This document shows, in pieces, positions 48,649 to 57,841 of a stretch of DNA of 64,000 nt. The DNA is from Mesorhizobium sp. CU3. Lineage in GTDB: Bacteria > Pseudomonadota > Alphaproteobacteria > Rhizobiales > Rhizobiaceae. A program made the position numbers and the translations under genes. Location: NCBI RefSeq assembly GCF_006442965.1, contig NZ_VFWX01000008.1, forward strand, positions 124,001 through 188,000, given 5' to 3'. Each line of letters opens with the position of its first letter. The first letter of the stretch is position 1. The notes below the pieces were generated by a model. It saw only the letters and a program-made list of their open reading frames with translations, made no database searches and had not been told where the DNA came from.

Positions 48649-49827
48649 TCAAGGAGCATGAGAGGAGCGCCTAGCTGCGATTGACAACAGCACAGCCGAG
48701 CCCAGCAGCGCGGCGATCAGCGAGCCCGCAAGAATGCCGACCTTCACCGCGTCCTGGAGCGCCGCGTCACTGGCGAAGGCAAGCAGGCCGATGAACAGGC
48801 TCATGGTGAAGCCGATGCCGCACAAGAGCGAAATGCCCAGCATGTGCAGCCAGCCGGCATTGACCGGCAGGTCGGCGAGGCCGAGGCGGATGGCCAGAGC
48901 CGAGGAGCCGAAGACGCCGACCAGTTTGCCGAGCACCAGGCCGGCGGCGACGCCCAGGGTCAGCGGCTCGACCAGGGCGGCGAAGCTCAGGCGGCCGAGC
49001 GAGACCCCGGCATTGGCGAAACCGAAGATCGGGATGACGATGAAGGGGACGAGCTTGTGCAGGCCGTGCTCCAGCCGGTGCAGCGGCGAATGTTCGGCGT
49101 CGTGGCTTGTCCCCGGCGTGCGCTCCAGCGGGATGGTCAGCGCAAGCGCTACGCCGGCAAGCGTGGCATGCACGCCCGATTTCAGCACCAGCACCCAAAG
49201 CACGACGCCCAGAACGAGGTACGGGACGAGGTTCATCACCCGCATGCGGTTGAGCACGATCAGCACGGCGATGACGGCGAAGGCCGCCGCCAGATAGGCG
49301 AGCGACAGGCCGGTCGTATAGAACAGCGCGATGATGATGACGGCGCCGAGATCGTCGATGATGGCCAAGGCGGTGAGGAAGACTTTTAGCGACGCCGGCA
49401 CGCGGTTGCCGAGCAGCGACAGGACGCCGAGCGCGAAGGCGATGTCGGTGGCGGTGGGGATCGCCCAACCGGAGAGTGCTGCGGGATTGTTGCGGTTGAT
49501 GGCAACATAGATCAGCGCCGGAAAAATCATGCCGCCGGCGGCGGCGATGCCGGGCAGCACGCGGCGCGGCCAGGTGGAGAGCTGGCCGTCCAGCACCTCG
49601 CGCTTGATCTCCAGCCCGACCAGCAGGAAGAACACCGCCATCAGCCCGTCATTGATCCAGTGCGAGACGCTGAGCGGCCCGAGATAGGCGTGCAGCACGG
49701 CGAAATAGGTGCCGGCCAGCGGCGAATTGGCGACGATCAGCGCAAGTGCGGCCGCCACCATCAGGATGATGCCGCCGGCCGCCTCGCCGTCGAGGAATTC
49801 GCGAAGAATGGACTTGAGCCTGGGCAT
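48649..49827 (-). CDS. nhaA: Na+/H+ antiporter NhaA
   Basis: NhaA exchanges sodium for protons at the inner membrane. The 392-residue protein has 11-12 transmembrane segments and the family motifs [60 protein letters not shown] (the two essential aspartates) and [12 protein letters not shown]. The frame is open far upstream to 50316, but the ATG at 49827 has GGGAG seven bases before it and starts the known N-terminus ([20 protein letters not shown]). It is a single-gene unit. Confidence 0.97.
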   Translation of the reverse strand: MPRLKSILREFLDGEAAGGIILMVAAALALIVANSPLAGTYFAVLHAYLGPLSVSHWINDGLMAVFFLLVGLEIKREVLDGQLSTWPRRVLPGIAAAGGMIFPALIYVAINRNNPAALSGWAIPTATDIAFALGVLSLLGNRVPASLKVFLTALAIIDDLGAVIIIALFYTTGLSLAYLAAAFAVIAVLIVLNRMRVMNLVPYLVLGVVLWVLVLKSGVHATLAGVALALTIPLERTPGTSHDAEHSPLHRLEHGLHKLVPFIVIPIFGFANAGVSLGRLSFAALVEPLTLGVAAGLVLGKLVGVFGSSALAIRLGLADLPVNAGWLHMLGISLLCGIGFTMSLFIGLLAFASDAALQDAVKVGILAGSLIAALLGSAVLLSIAARRSSHAP

Positions 49828-50359
49828 TGCCGCGCTCCCTATGAAAAACGGTTCTATCGTTCTCCGTAGTCGGACCGGGGTCCGGGCGCACGCAGCACAC
49901 GCCGAGCCAATCACATAATCATGCCGCTTCACAAAACAAGCCGCCTCAACCCGGTCTCGGAGCCGACTAGAAGGTTCGTTTCTGCGCCGAGGTGACCGCC
50001 TCGGCACCGCAGCGATCACATGATTGCGACTGACTGGAATAGTTTGCTGCCCAGGTTGGTATACGCAGCAACGAGGTGAAGTTTTGTCTGCACTCACCAT
50101 CTTGGAGAATTTCCGGGCGCTCAAACACAGCGTCTCACGCACGACAGTGCGGCAGAGGAGCATGGGCGTTCGAGCATCGGCGGCGGCGTGGTCGCGGCCG
50201 AGAATTCTTCCGATCGGCCCCGGCCTTCCTTTGTCTCGTCTCTTCGACTGGGTCACCCCTGCCCAGAGGGCCTCATCATGTCGACCCGACCGACCGATGT
50301 CGTCTGGAAAACGCAAATCAACCTGAGAACAAAAAGCGCACCTGACAAAGGAGGAAGCA
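49828..50359. other. 530-bp intergenic region between divergent nhaA and the 50360 gene
   Basis: Contains the promoters of both genes. A perfect 7-bp inverted repeat GCCGAGG (49986-49992) / CCTCGGC (49999-50005) with a 6-nt loop is the only clear structure. I considered a sodium or pH riboswitch before nhaA but could not recognise one. Open frames here lack starts and codon bias. Confidence 0.45.
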
Positions 50360-50785
50360 ATGGCAGCTGATCAAACATTTTCGCAACGCTTCGACGAGTA
50401 CCAGCCCTCCAAGACATTATGGTTTTGGTCGGTGGCAGGCGCCGTGGTGCTAACGATGATCGTCGGCTTCACGGCCGGCGGCTGGACAACTTCGGGCACC
50501 GCGGCGGAAATGGCCAAGACATCCGCCATCAAGGCCAAGGCTGAGCTCGCGGCCAATCTGTGCGTCGAGAAGTTCATCACAGCGTCGAACGCCAGCGATA
50601 ACCTCGCCAAGCTGAAGGGAACGTCTTCCTACCAGAGAGACAGCTTCATCAGCGATGGCGGGTGGGTGAAACTGGCCGGCATGAAGAAGGACGTGCCGGG
50701 TGCCGCGGATTTATGCGCGGATAAATTGTCAGCGATGGACACGATTCCGGCGAACAGCGTGGCCCAGGAGAACACCAAGAGCTGA
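50360..50785 (+). CDS. Hypothetical single-pass membrane protein, 141 residues
   Basis: After [20 protein letters not shown] comes one transmembrane helix (about residues 22-41, [20 protein letters not shown]). A soluble, probably periplasmic domain with two cysteines ([15 protein letters not shown]) follows. This type is common and uncharacterised in Bradyrhizobium and Mesorhizobium. AAAGGAGGAAGCA before the ATG is a strong ribosome binding site. It is followed by a DUF982 gene on the same strand. Confidence 0.8.
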   Translation: MAADQTFSQRFDEYQPSKTLWFWSVAGAVVLTMIVGFTAGGWTTSGTAAEMAKTSAIKAKAELAANLCVEKFITASNASDNLAKLKGTSSYQRDSFISDGGWVKLAGMKKDVPGAADLCADKLSAMDTIPANSVAQENTKS

Positions 50786-50848
50786 TGGATTGAGGCTCGC
50801 TTGGCGAGGCGAGTCTTTCGCCGAGCTATTCATGATGGAGGCGCAGCG

Positions 50849-51094
50849 ATGTTTGAAGCATGGTTTTCAAGGCCGGTTGCGGTGGCAACCGGCATATCTG
50901 GCGATATCAAGAATCTCTCCAACGCCAATCAAGCGGTCGAATTGCTGACCAAGCACTGGCGCAGCGCCGGAAGTCAGAAGCATCAGGCCGCGTTGCGTGC
51001 CTGCCGCCAGGCCATGAATGGCGGCATTGGAGCTGACGTCGCCCGGGACGCATTGGTCGACGCGGCCCGAGAGGCCCACATGCTCGTAGAATAG
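50849..51094 (+). CDS. DUF982 family protein, third copy
   Basis: The 81-residue protein MFEAWFSRPVAVATGISGDI ... ALRACRQAMNGGIGADVARD follows the DUF982 pattern, as do 46211 and 46532. The ATG at 50849 has GGAGG before it; the frame is open to 50801. It lies 63 nt after the membrane protein gene and may be co-transcribed with it. Confidence 0.82.
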   Translation: MFEAWFSRPVAVATGISGDIKNLSNANQAVELLTKHWRSAGSQKHQAALRACRQAMNGGIGADVARDALVDAAREAHMLVE

Positions 51095-51230
51095 GACTGC
51101 TTCAATCGAACACCCCTATCCTCGGAGACAGGTGAACGACCGTGGCAAAGTCCTCTCGTCCACAGGCACTTCTAACCGCCTCAGTCTCACGCGGAGCGAT
51201 GCCTCTCACCATGCTCGAGAGTGCATGCCC

Positions 51231-51791
51231 ATGAAATCCGGAGCCGCGATCGGCTTCCTCGCTGCCCGCAGAACGGTCAAACGTCGACCGTATACTGTCT
51301 TCGCCCGTGCCGCTCTCACAGCTTTATTGCTCGCGACGCCCGCAACGACCATGGGGCTGCGCGCAGAGGTCGGACCCCTTCCTCTGCCTCGCTTTGTCTC
51401 GCTGAAAGCGTCCGCCGCAAATCTGCGGGTTGGGCCGGGCGCCAGCTACGATATCGAATGGATCTTTGTGCGGCCGGGGATCCCCCTCGAAATCTACCAG
51501 CAATATGGCAATTGGCGTCGGGTGAGGGATTGGGAGGGAACCAGCGGATGGATCCATGGGTCACTCCTATCTGGGAAGAGGACCGGCATCGTCGCGCCTT
51601 GGAACAAGAACAATGTTGCGCTGCGCACGGGACCGACGATGGATAGCTCCATAACCGCCTGGCTTGCCCCTCGCGTCGAAGTCAAACTGAAGCGATGCGA
51701 TGGGCAATGGTGCGCGGCGGCGGCGGGCTCAACCAACGGCTTCATCAAGCAAATCCGCTTGTGGGGCGTATATCCCGGCGAAGTGTTGTAG
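51231..51791 (+). CDS. Exported SH3-domain protein
   Basis: The protein has an N-terminal signal sequence with a long basic start and a hydrophobic stretch AALTALLLATPATTM. A bacterial SH3 (SH3_4/DUF1058) domain follows: LKASAANLRVGPGASYDIEW, GIPLEIYQQYGNWRRVRDW and GTSGWIHGSLLSGKRTGIV. A second partial repeat, NVALRTGPTMDSSITAWL, comes after it. Such proteins bind cell-wall peptides or partner proteins in the periplasm. The start is uncertain: ATG 51225 or 51231, or GTG 51132 with GGAG upstream. The next gene follows after three bases. Confidence 0.83.
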   Translation: MKSGAAIGFLAARRTVKRRPYTVFARAALTALLLATPATTMGLRAEVGPLPLPRFVSLKASAANLRVGPGASYDIEWIFVRPGIPLEIYQQYGNWRRVRDWEGTSGWIHGSLLSGKRTGIVAPWNKNNVALRTGPTMDSSITAWLAPRVEVKLKRCDGQWCAAAAGSTNGFIKQIRLWGVYPGEVL

Positions 51792-51794
51792 GCG

Positions 51795-53012
51795 ATGGCG
51801 CAATTCAAAATGGCCAACCGAACCGTGCTGATTTCCGGTGGAGGGATTGCGGGACCTACACTTGCCTTTTGGCTCAAGGCCGGCGGGTTCCAGCCGACCT
51901 TGATCGAACAGGCGCCGCGTCTGCGAACCGGAGGTTACGCTATCGATTTCTGGGGACTTGGCTATTGGATCGCCGAGAAGATGGGCCTCGAGGCAGACAT
52001 CAATCACGTTGGATACCATGTCAGCGAGATGTGCATCGTCAACGACAGCGGAAAGCGCGTCGCAGGCTTTGGCACGGACGTCTTTGGCGAGTTGACCAAC
52101 AACCGCTATGTGACGCTCGGGCGAAGCGACCTGTCACGCCTGCTCTTCGAAAAAATCAAAGACACGACTGAGGTCCTTTTAGACAATGAGATCATCGACC
52201 TCGACCAACAGGCCGACGGCGTGCGCGTTCGACTGAAGGATGGAGGCGAGCGCGCGTTTGATCTGGTGATCGGTGCCGACGGTTTGCATTCGGGCGTTCG
52301 GCGCCTGGCGTTCGGGCCTCAGGATCAGTTCGAGAAGAAGCTCGGCTACGCGGTCGCGGCATTCGAGGTCGAAGGCTATAGGCCACGCGACGAGGACATG
52401 TATCTGATGTACGGGCAGCCGGGACGGATGCTCGGCCGCTTCACCATGCATCACAACCGCACGCTTTTCCTGTTCGTCTTCGCTGTCGACCGTGACCGTT
52501 TGCCAACCGCGCTGCTCCAGCAGAAGGGAATGCTGCGGGAAAAATACGGCGATGGAAGGTGGGAATGTCCTCGCATCCTGGAGGAGTTGGATCGTGCCAG
52601 GGAACTCTATTTCGACAGCGTCAGCCAGATCGTGATGAACAGCTGGTCGCACGGTCGCGTTGCCCTTGTCGGTGATGCCGCATTTTGCGTTTCCCTTCTG
52701 GCAGGACAAGGTTCAGCCCTGGCGATGATTTCCGCCTACGTGCTGGCCGGCGAGCTTTTGAACGCTGGCGGATGGCATCAGGAGGCCTTCGTGCGTTACG
52801 AGGCTTTCCTGCGGGACTACATCCGGACAAAGCAGCAAGGCGCAAAGCGGTTCGCGACCGCATTAGCACCCAGGACACAACTGGGGCTGCTGTTCCGCAA
52901 CCTGGTTACAAATGCATTCGCGGTACCTGGGCTGGCGCGTCTGGCGATCGGGAAGGAAATTACCGATGCAATACAGCTACCCGATTATCGGTGGCCATTC
53001 CTTTCGACCTGA
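51795..53012 (+). CDS. FAD-dependent monooxygenase (UbiH/PHBH-like fold)
   Basis: A 405-residue group A flavoprotein. It has the dinucleotide-binding VLISGGGIAGPTLAFWLKAG at the N-terminus, the DLVIGADGLHSGVRR motif near residue 155 and VALVGDAAFCVSLLAGQGSA in the C-terminal half. In the last motif the usual GDAAH-x-x-x-P is changed to GDAAFCVSLL. Such enzymes hydroxylate aromatic or other small substrates, often drugs; the substrate is not known here. The start ATG 51795 has no strong ribosome site; 51810 is an alternative. Confidence 0.88.
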   Translation: MAQFKMANRTVLISGGGIAGPTLAFWLKAGGFQPTLIEQAPRLRTGGYAIDFWGLGYWIAEKMGLEADINHVGYHVSEMCIVNDSGKRVAGFGTDVFGELTNNRYVTLGRSDLSRLLFEKIKDTTEVLLDNEIIDLDQQADGVRVRLKDGGERAFDLVIGADGLHSGVRRLAFGPQDQFEKKLGYAVAAFEVEGYRPRDEDMYLMYGQPGRMLGRFTMHHNRTLFLFVFAVDRDRLPTALLQQKGMLREKYGDGRWECPRILEELDRARELYFDSVSQIVMNSWSHGRVALVGDAAFCVSLLAGQGSALAMISAYVLAGELLNAGGWHQEAFVRYEAFLRDYIRTKQQGAKRFATALAPRTQLGLLFRNLVTNAFAVPGLARLAIGKEITDAIQLPDYRWPFLST

Positions 53013-53107
53013 CGATCACGCAGCCAAACCAGCCACGGACGCCGGATGTGGATCCCTGTCGGTTACCGCCAGATCTGATGGGACAACCCGATCTCTGGTG
53101 AGCGCAA

Positions 53108-53500
53108 TCAAACGAACACGTCGGCCACGATGAGAACGATACCGAGCCATGCGGCGACCCAGCATACAGGCCGCACGCCTGGGGGAGCGAAGGCGTATGC
53201 GGGAACGTAAGCGAGCCGGGCGATGACGAAGAACCAAGCACCAACGACCGAAAGCGAGCCCGCTGCATGGGCCGCGTGAGCGAGAAACAGCGCGGCGACG
53301 AATTGCGGAAAGATCTCCAGGAGGTTTTGATGGGCTCGAACGAAGCGGCCGCTGATGCCAGTTACCTCACGCTGTTCGTCGCGCGGTCCCGCCACCCAAA
53401 TTCCCCCAAGCTGACGCAGCGTTAGAACGCTGGCGATGGTGAGCTGAACGCTCGCAAGCAATAGGGCCGCAAGCAAGGCCCAGAGATCACCCGTCATCAT
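53108..53500 (-). CDS. MAPEG family membrane protein
   Basis: The 130-residue protein has four hydrophobic segments and the MAPEG pattern RFVRAHQNLLEIFPQFVAAL, then RLAYVPAYAFAPPGVR. MAPEG proteins include membrane glutathione transferases and related enzymes; bacterial members of this short type are uncharacterised. The ATG at 53500 overlaps the stop of the upstream gene (ATGATGA), so I prefer it to the longer frame at 53614. It is convergent with the monooxygenase gene. Confidence 0.85.
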   Translation of the reverse strand: MMTGDLWALLAALLLASVQLTIASVLTLRQLGGIWVAGPRDEQREVTGISGRFVRAHQNLLEIFPQFVAALFLAHAAHAAGSLSVVGAWFFVIARLAYVPAYAFAPPGVRPVCWVAAWLGIVLIVADVFV

Positions 53501-53838
53501 CGCCGCGTCCAAATGTGCAAAGCTGACGCCAGGCTTGCAAGTCTGCCAGCGCTTCTCCTGACGCCATATGATGCGGCTTGCGATCTGTAGATCAGCCCCG
53601 GTTCGACGATCCATTCACCGGGAGAGAGCGCTTGGACATCGTAGCGCCCATCCGGCAGTCGTGACGCCAGGCCAACGTAGCGGTAGCGGGTGCCTGTCGA
53701 ATCCACGACGGTGGACAAGATGGGTCTATCGGCAAGATAGCCGACGACAACACTTCCCATCTCAGATGGCGGAGTGGTCGGTGTGGCAATCTGAAGAATG
53801 TAATATTCGATCGGAACGCTTCTGGTGCCCATGCGCAT
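53497..53838 (-). CDS. Hypothetical protein, 113 residues
   Basis: The product MRMGTRSVPIEYYILQIATP, MGSVVVGYLADRPILSTVVD, TRYRYVGLASRLPDGRYDVQ looks like a small beta-rich soluble protein. I do not recognise a family. GAGGGA eight bases before the ATG at 53838 sets the start; the frame is open to 54051. It overlaps the MAPEG gene by 4 nt and is probably co-translated with it. Confidence 0.6.
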   Translation of the reverse strand: MRMGTRSVPIEYYILQIATPTTPPSEMGSVVVGYLADRPILSTVVDSTGTRYRYVGLASRLPDGRYDVQALSPGEWIVEPGLIYRSQAASYGVRRSAGRLASLASALHIWTRR

Positions 53839-54056
53839 CAGCCAATCCCTCACACGAGGAACGCAGCGGCTAGTATGCTCTCCCAGGTGCAGGAAATGCA
53901 ACGAATTGGCCGCGGTGCCTCGCCTACGTTGGCAAGCATTTTCGGGTCTCGGAACGTCTCGCCATCGTTCAGCCCATTTGCGCGCAATCATGCCGAACTT
54001 CGACAAGCTTGAATACGGTCTCCGCGAGCCATCCAAATCGCTGCCAGACAAATCCC

Positions 54057-54488
54057 ATGAATATGCTGATCGCCATCGCCTTGACGTTCGTCGCCGTCAT
54101 CGGGTCGTCTTCTCTCCACTATGAGGCAATCCAGCGCCTCGACAGACTGGCCCGCAGGTCAACTGGAGCTTATCCCGCGCTGCTCTTCGTCATCTGCGGG
54201 CTGGTCGGTCTTCATCTCGTGGAGATCGGGATTTATGCCGCGATATTCCATCTGGCGGACCAGACGCTTGCTCTCGGCGATTTTGACGGAAAGGCCTTTC
54301 CGACGAGCATGGACTATTTCTACTACGCAGCAGAAGCCTATGCCTCGCTCGGCTACAACAACGTCATCCCGATCGGCGAAATGCGGCTCGTCACGTCCAT
54401 AGCGCCCTTGAACGGGTTGCTGCTCCTGACCTGGTCAGGCTCGTTTCTTTTCTCGCTGGTTGAAGACTGGCGTGGAAAGGGAAAATAG
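54057..54488 (+). CDS. Two-TM ion-channel-like membrane protein
   Basis: The 143-residue protein has hydrophobic segments at about 4-18, 38-62 and 112-136. A pore-like loop, TSMDYFYYAAEAYASLGYNN, sits between the last two. The order TM - pore helix - SLGYNNV - TM is that of the Ion_trans_2 potassium channel fold, but the filter reads LGYN instead of TVGYG, so selectivity is unclear. The start ATG 54057 is in frame with an earlier one at 54009. A perfect 12-bp inverted repeat follows the stop. Confidence 0.7.
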   Translation: MNMLIAIALTFVAVIGSSSLHYEAIQRLDRLARRSTGAYPALLFVICGLVGLHLVEIGIYAAIFHLADQTLALGDFDGKAFPTSMDYFYYAAEAYASLGYNNVIPIGEMRLVTSIAPLNGLLLLTWSGSFLFSLVEDWRGKGK

Positions 54489-54524
54489 CGTCGACCAGTG
54501 CCCTTCGTGCCTGCTCAGCGTCCC

Positions 54525-54567
54525 CATCGATCTCACTTTGAGCCTCTCTTTGCGGGTGAGATCGATG
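54525..54567. repeat. Perfect 12-bp inverted repeat downstream of the channel-like gene
   Basis: CATCGATCTCAC (54525-54536) and GTGAGATCGATG (54556-54567) are exact complements with a 19-nt loop. It lies 37 nt past the stop at 54488. There is no T-run, so it may be a Rho-type end, an RNA-stabilising hairpin or a protein-binding dyad. Confidence 0.6.
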
Positions 54568-54738
54568 GCGGCGTCGATCACGCATAGTGACGAATTGGAA
54601 CAAAGTCGTGAACATGGGCCGGCCGGGTAAGTGCCGCCCAACTCGTGCCACATTAGAGGCACCCCCTGCTCCCCCGAGCAGAGCGGCCAAAGCTTTGCAA
54701 GAAAACGATAATTTTCAATTTGTGAGCGGGAGGTATCG

Positions 54739-55956
54739 ATGAATCCTGCGGGTATTCGTGCGCCTTTTTCGAACCCGACAACCTATGTCGCAACAGCTCT
54801 ATTCGCGGTAGGGCTCGTTGCAACAACACCTCAGGCATACGCACAAAGCGCTGCGGGTGCTGCCAGCCAGGCGCCGACCGGCTTGTGGCTAACCACGCCC
54901 TATCCTGAATTCTCGGCTCAGGCCGGGAAGACCGTCAGCGTCCCCTTGAACCTGGCTAACCGCGGACTGCCGCCGCAACGCGTCGAGCTCGGTGTCGATG
55001 GCCTGCTCGACGGCTGGAAGTGGGAAATCGACGGCGGTGGCAAACCCGTTACCGCGGCAATCGCCGGCTCGGACGGCACGGTCAGCCTGACGCTGAAGTT
55101 GACGCCGCCAGCAGGCGACATCGGCAAAGCGGTGAACTTTGCCGTGTCGGGCAAGGCCTCCACGGAGGCTTTGAAACTGCCAATGGCGATGACGGTCGCC
55201 AAGACCGAGCCTGCAAAGCTGACGCTGGAGCCCAAGCTCCCTGCCCTGCGCGGCACCGCCAAATCGGCCTTCGACTTCCAGGTCGACATCAAGAACGATG
55301 GCCAAGAGGATTCGACCGTCAATCTGCTGTCGAAGGCGCCGCCCGGCTTCCAGGTGACCTTCAAGCAGGGCTACGGCTCCCAGGAACTGACCAGCCTGCC
55401 GCTGAAGGCGGGTGAATCCAAGACACTGTCGGTCGGCGTCCAGCCGCCGGACAACGCCCAGGCGGGTCAATATCCAGTGGCGGTCGCCGCTAGCGGAGGC
55501 GCCGCCAGCGCCGACACCAAGCTGCTGCTCGACATCACTGGCAGGCCGTCCGTTTCTCTTGCAGGTCCTCAGGGCAGACTGTCCGGAGATGCCACTGCCG
55601 GTCAGGAGCGCACCTTCACCTTCACCTTGTCGAATAGCGGTTCGGCCCCGGCCCGCGACGTCAAGCTTTCGGCGAGCCCGCCATCCGGCTGGAAGGTCGC
55701 CTTCAATCCCGAGAAGGTGGACGAGATCGCACCTGGCGGGACGTCCGATGTCGGCGTCTCGATGACGCCTTCGACCCAGGCAATCGCCGGTGACTATATG
55801 GTCTCGGTCCGAGCGAATGGCGACGGCGCATCCGACAATGCCGATTTCCGCGTGACCGTGCGGACATCCACGCTGTGGGGCGTGACCGGCCTTGGCGTGA
55901 TCGGCGCTTCCGCCTTGATGCTGGCCTTTGCCGTGACGCGGTATGGACGCCGATGA
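54739..55956 (+). CDS. Exported NEW3-domain (COG1470-like) protein with C-terminal membrane anchor
   Basis: The 405-residue protein has a signal peptide (residues 15-35, cleavage near AYAQSA). Three immunoglobulin-like NEW3-type repeats follow ([60 protein letters not shown], each followed by a P.GW motif). A C-terminal helix ([17 protein letters not shown]) precedes a basic tail. It should be displayed on the outer face of the inner membrane. GGGAGG is upstream of the ATG. The stop overlaps the ATPase gene by 4 nt, so it is the first gene of a three-gene exporter operon and may bind the exported substrate. Confidence 0.87.
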   Translation: MNPAGIRAPFSNPTTYVATALFAVGLVATTPQAYAQSAAGAASQAPTGLWLTTPYPEFSAQAGKTVSVPLNLANRGLPPQRVELGVDGLLDGWKWEIDGGGKPVTAAIAGSDGTVSLTLKLTPPAGDIGKAVNFAVSGKASTEALKLPMAMTVAKTEPAKLTLEPKLPALRGTAKSAFDFQVDIKNDGQEDSTVNLLSKAPPGFQVTFKQGYGSQELTSLPLKAGESKTLSVGVQPPDNAQAGQYPVAVAASGGAASADTKLLLDITGRPSVSLAGPQGRLSGDATAGQERTFTFTLSNSGSAPARDVKLSASPPSGWKVAFNPEKVDEIAPGGTSDVGVSMTPSTQAIAGDYMVSVRANGDGASDNADFRVTVRTSTLWGVTGLGVIGASALMLAFAVTRYGRR

Positions 55957-56894
55957 GCCCGGTCATCGAAGCGCGCGGCCTCATCAAGCGCTACGGTCGA
56001 TCTCCGGCGGTTGACGGAATCGATCTCACCATCGAGAAGGGCGAGGTGTTCGGCCTGCTCGGTCCTAACGGTTCGGGCAAAACCACCACGATCCTCTTGC
56101 TTCTCGGCCTCACCGAACCGACCGCCGGCTCGATCCGTGTTCTCGGTCTCGACCCGTTGCGCCAGCCGCTGACCGTCAAACGGCAGGTCGGTTACCTACC
56201 GGACCAGATCGGTTTCTACGATCATCTGACTGCGTGGGAGAATCTCGCCTACACGGCAAGGCTTGCGGGTTTGATGTCCGGCGAGGCCGACGGGCGCATC
56301 GCTGGCGCCTTGAGGCGAGTGCGGCTTGCGGAGGTCGCCGACCGCCGCGTCGCGACCTTCTCACGCGGCATGCGCCAGCGGCTCGGGCTAGCCGAGGTGC
56401 TGGTCAAACAGGCCGAGATCGCCATTCTTGACGAGCCGACGTCCGGCCTTGATCCGCAAGCGACACAGGAACTGCTGGAGTTGATCCGTGAGTTGGCGGA
56501 TGAGGGCGTGACGTTCGTGCTTTCGTCCCATCAGCTTGCGATGATGCAGACGATCTGCAGCAGGGTCGCGCTGTTCCGCAAGGGCCAAGTCGGCCTCATC
56601 GGCCGGGTCGAGGACCTCACCGCCAGCATCCTCGGCGGCGCGTATAAGCTCGAGGTTGAAACCGAGAAGGCAGACCTGGTGAATATCCTGGCCGGGGCGC
56701 CGCACATATCGGGCCTGACTGCCCTGAAGACGGGACACTGGCTGGTCGATGCCGACGCCGATGTCAGGGCCGATATCGCCTGTCGTGTCGTGGGCGCCGG
56801 CGGTGCGCTGCATTCCATGGCTATCCGCCAGGCTACGCTCGACGAGGTTTATGTCCGCTTTTTCGAAGGAGAGAGCCATGATGTCGCGGCGTGA
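55953..56894 (+). CDS. ABC transporter ATP-binding protein
   Basis: The 313-residue ATPase has Walker [20 protein letters not shown], the signature [18 protein letters not shown] and Walker [17 protein letters not shown]. It also has the C-terminal extension of CcmA/NatA-like exporters with an [13 protein letters not shown] end. It works with the permease encoded at 56878. The ATG overlaps the preceding stop (ATGA); the frame also runs upstream to 55875 but inside the previous gene. The arrangement resembles NosD-F-Y and gliding-type exporters, in which the ABC pair acts with an extracytoplasmic protein. Confidence 0.94.
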   Translation: MSPVIEARGLIKRYGRSPAVDGIDLTIEKGEVFGLLGPNGSGKTTTILLLLGLTEPTAGSIRVLGLDPLRQPLTVKRQVGYLPDQIGFYDHLTAWENLAYTARLAGLMSGEADGRIAGALRRVRLAEVADRRVATFSRGMRQRLGLAEVLVKQAEIAILDEPTSGLDPQATQELLELIRELADEGVTFVLSSHQLAMMQTICSRVALFRKGQVGLIGRVEDLTASILGGAYKLEVETEKADLVNILAGAPHISGLTALKTGHWLVDADADVRADIACRVVGAGGALHSMAIRQATLDEVYVRFFEGESHDVAA

Positions 56895-57837
56895 AGGATC
56901 GCCATTTGCCGGCCTGTCGACGATCGCGCTCAAGGAGGCAGCCGATCATATGAACAGCATCCGCATCCATCTGGTGATGGTCCTGGTGCTGCTCACGGCG
57001 ATCGGCTCGGTTTATGCCGCGATCGGCCAGATCAAGGCCACAATCGGCGAGGACCAGTTCCTGTTCCTGCGCCTGTTCACAACTGCCCAGCAACCATTGC
57101 CGTCCTTCGTGTTCTTCCTCGGCTTCCTGGTGCCGCTGGTGGCTATCGCGCTTGGCTTCGACGCCATCAATGGCGAATACAACCGCCGCACGCTGTCTCG
57201 CATTCTGTCGCAGCCGATCTACCGCGACGCACTTCTCACCGGCAAGTTCCTGGGCGGGTTATTGGTCATCGCCATCTGCCTGCTGGCTCTGTGGCTGCTG
57301 GTCACCGGCCTGGGGATGCTGCTGCTTGGGCTGCCGCCCAGCGGTGAGGAGATCGCCCGCGGCCTTGCCTTCCTCTTCGCCTCCTTTGTCTACGCCGGCG
57401 TCTGGCTGGCGGTGGCGATGGCCTTCTCCACAATCGTCAAATCGCCGGCAACCTCGGCGCTTTGCGCGCTCACGGCCTGGCTGCTGTTCACGGTCTTCTG
57501 GCCGATGCTGGCACCGCTGATCGCAGGCGCCGTCGCACCGATCGACCCGCTCGATCCAATGACCGCAGTTCACCAGATCGACATCCAGCAGGCCATCGCG
57601 CGCATCTCGCCCAACACCCTTTACGGAGAGACTACGCTGGCCCTGCTCAATCCGGCAACACGCTCGCTTGGCCTGCTTTTTACCGATCAGTTGAGCGGGG
57701 CGCTGATGGGCGCGCCCCTGCCCTTCTCGCTCAGCGTGGCGCTGATCTGGCCGCAGCTTGCAGGCATGATCGCCGCGCTTCTGGTGTTGTTCACCATCGC
57801 CTATGTCTCGTTCCAGCGGCAAGAGATACGGGCCTAA
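56878..57837 (+). CDS. ABC-2 family transporter permease
   Basis: A 319-residue membrane protein with six hydrophobic segments. Between segments 2 and 3 is the ABC-2 coupling region [37 protein letters not shown]. Then come long periplasmic loops and the last helix [32 protein letters not shown] before the ATG at 56878 fixes the start, which lies 17 nt inside the ATPase gene. Third gene of the NEW3/ABC operon; mprF starts five bases after its stop, so all five genes to 61847 could be one transcript. Confidence 0.92.
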   Translation: MMSRREGSPFAGLSTIALKEAADHMNSIRIHLVMVLVLLTAIGSVYAAIGQIKATIGEDQFLFLRLFTTAQQPLPSFVFFLGFLVPLVAIALGFDAINGEYNRRTLSRILSQPIYRDALLTGKFLGGLLVIAICLLALWLLVTGLGMLLLGLPPSGEEIARGLAFLFASFVYAGVWLAVAMAFSTIVKSPATSALCALTAWLLFTVFWPMLAPLIAGAVAPIDPLDPMTAVHQIDIQQAIARISPNTLYGETTLALLNPATRSLGLLFTDQLSGALMGAPLPFSLSVALIWPQLAGMIAALLVLFTIAYVSFQRQEIRA

Positions 57838-57841
57838 ACAA

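Noticed and set aside
49828..50359. Sodium or pH riboswitch upstream of nhaA
   Set aside because: Only a simple 7-bp hairpin is visible; I could not match any known nhaA leader motif.
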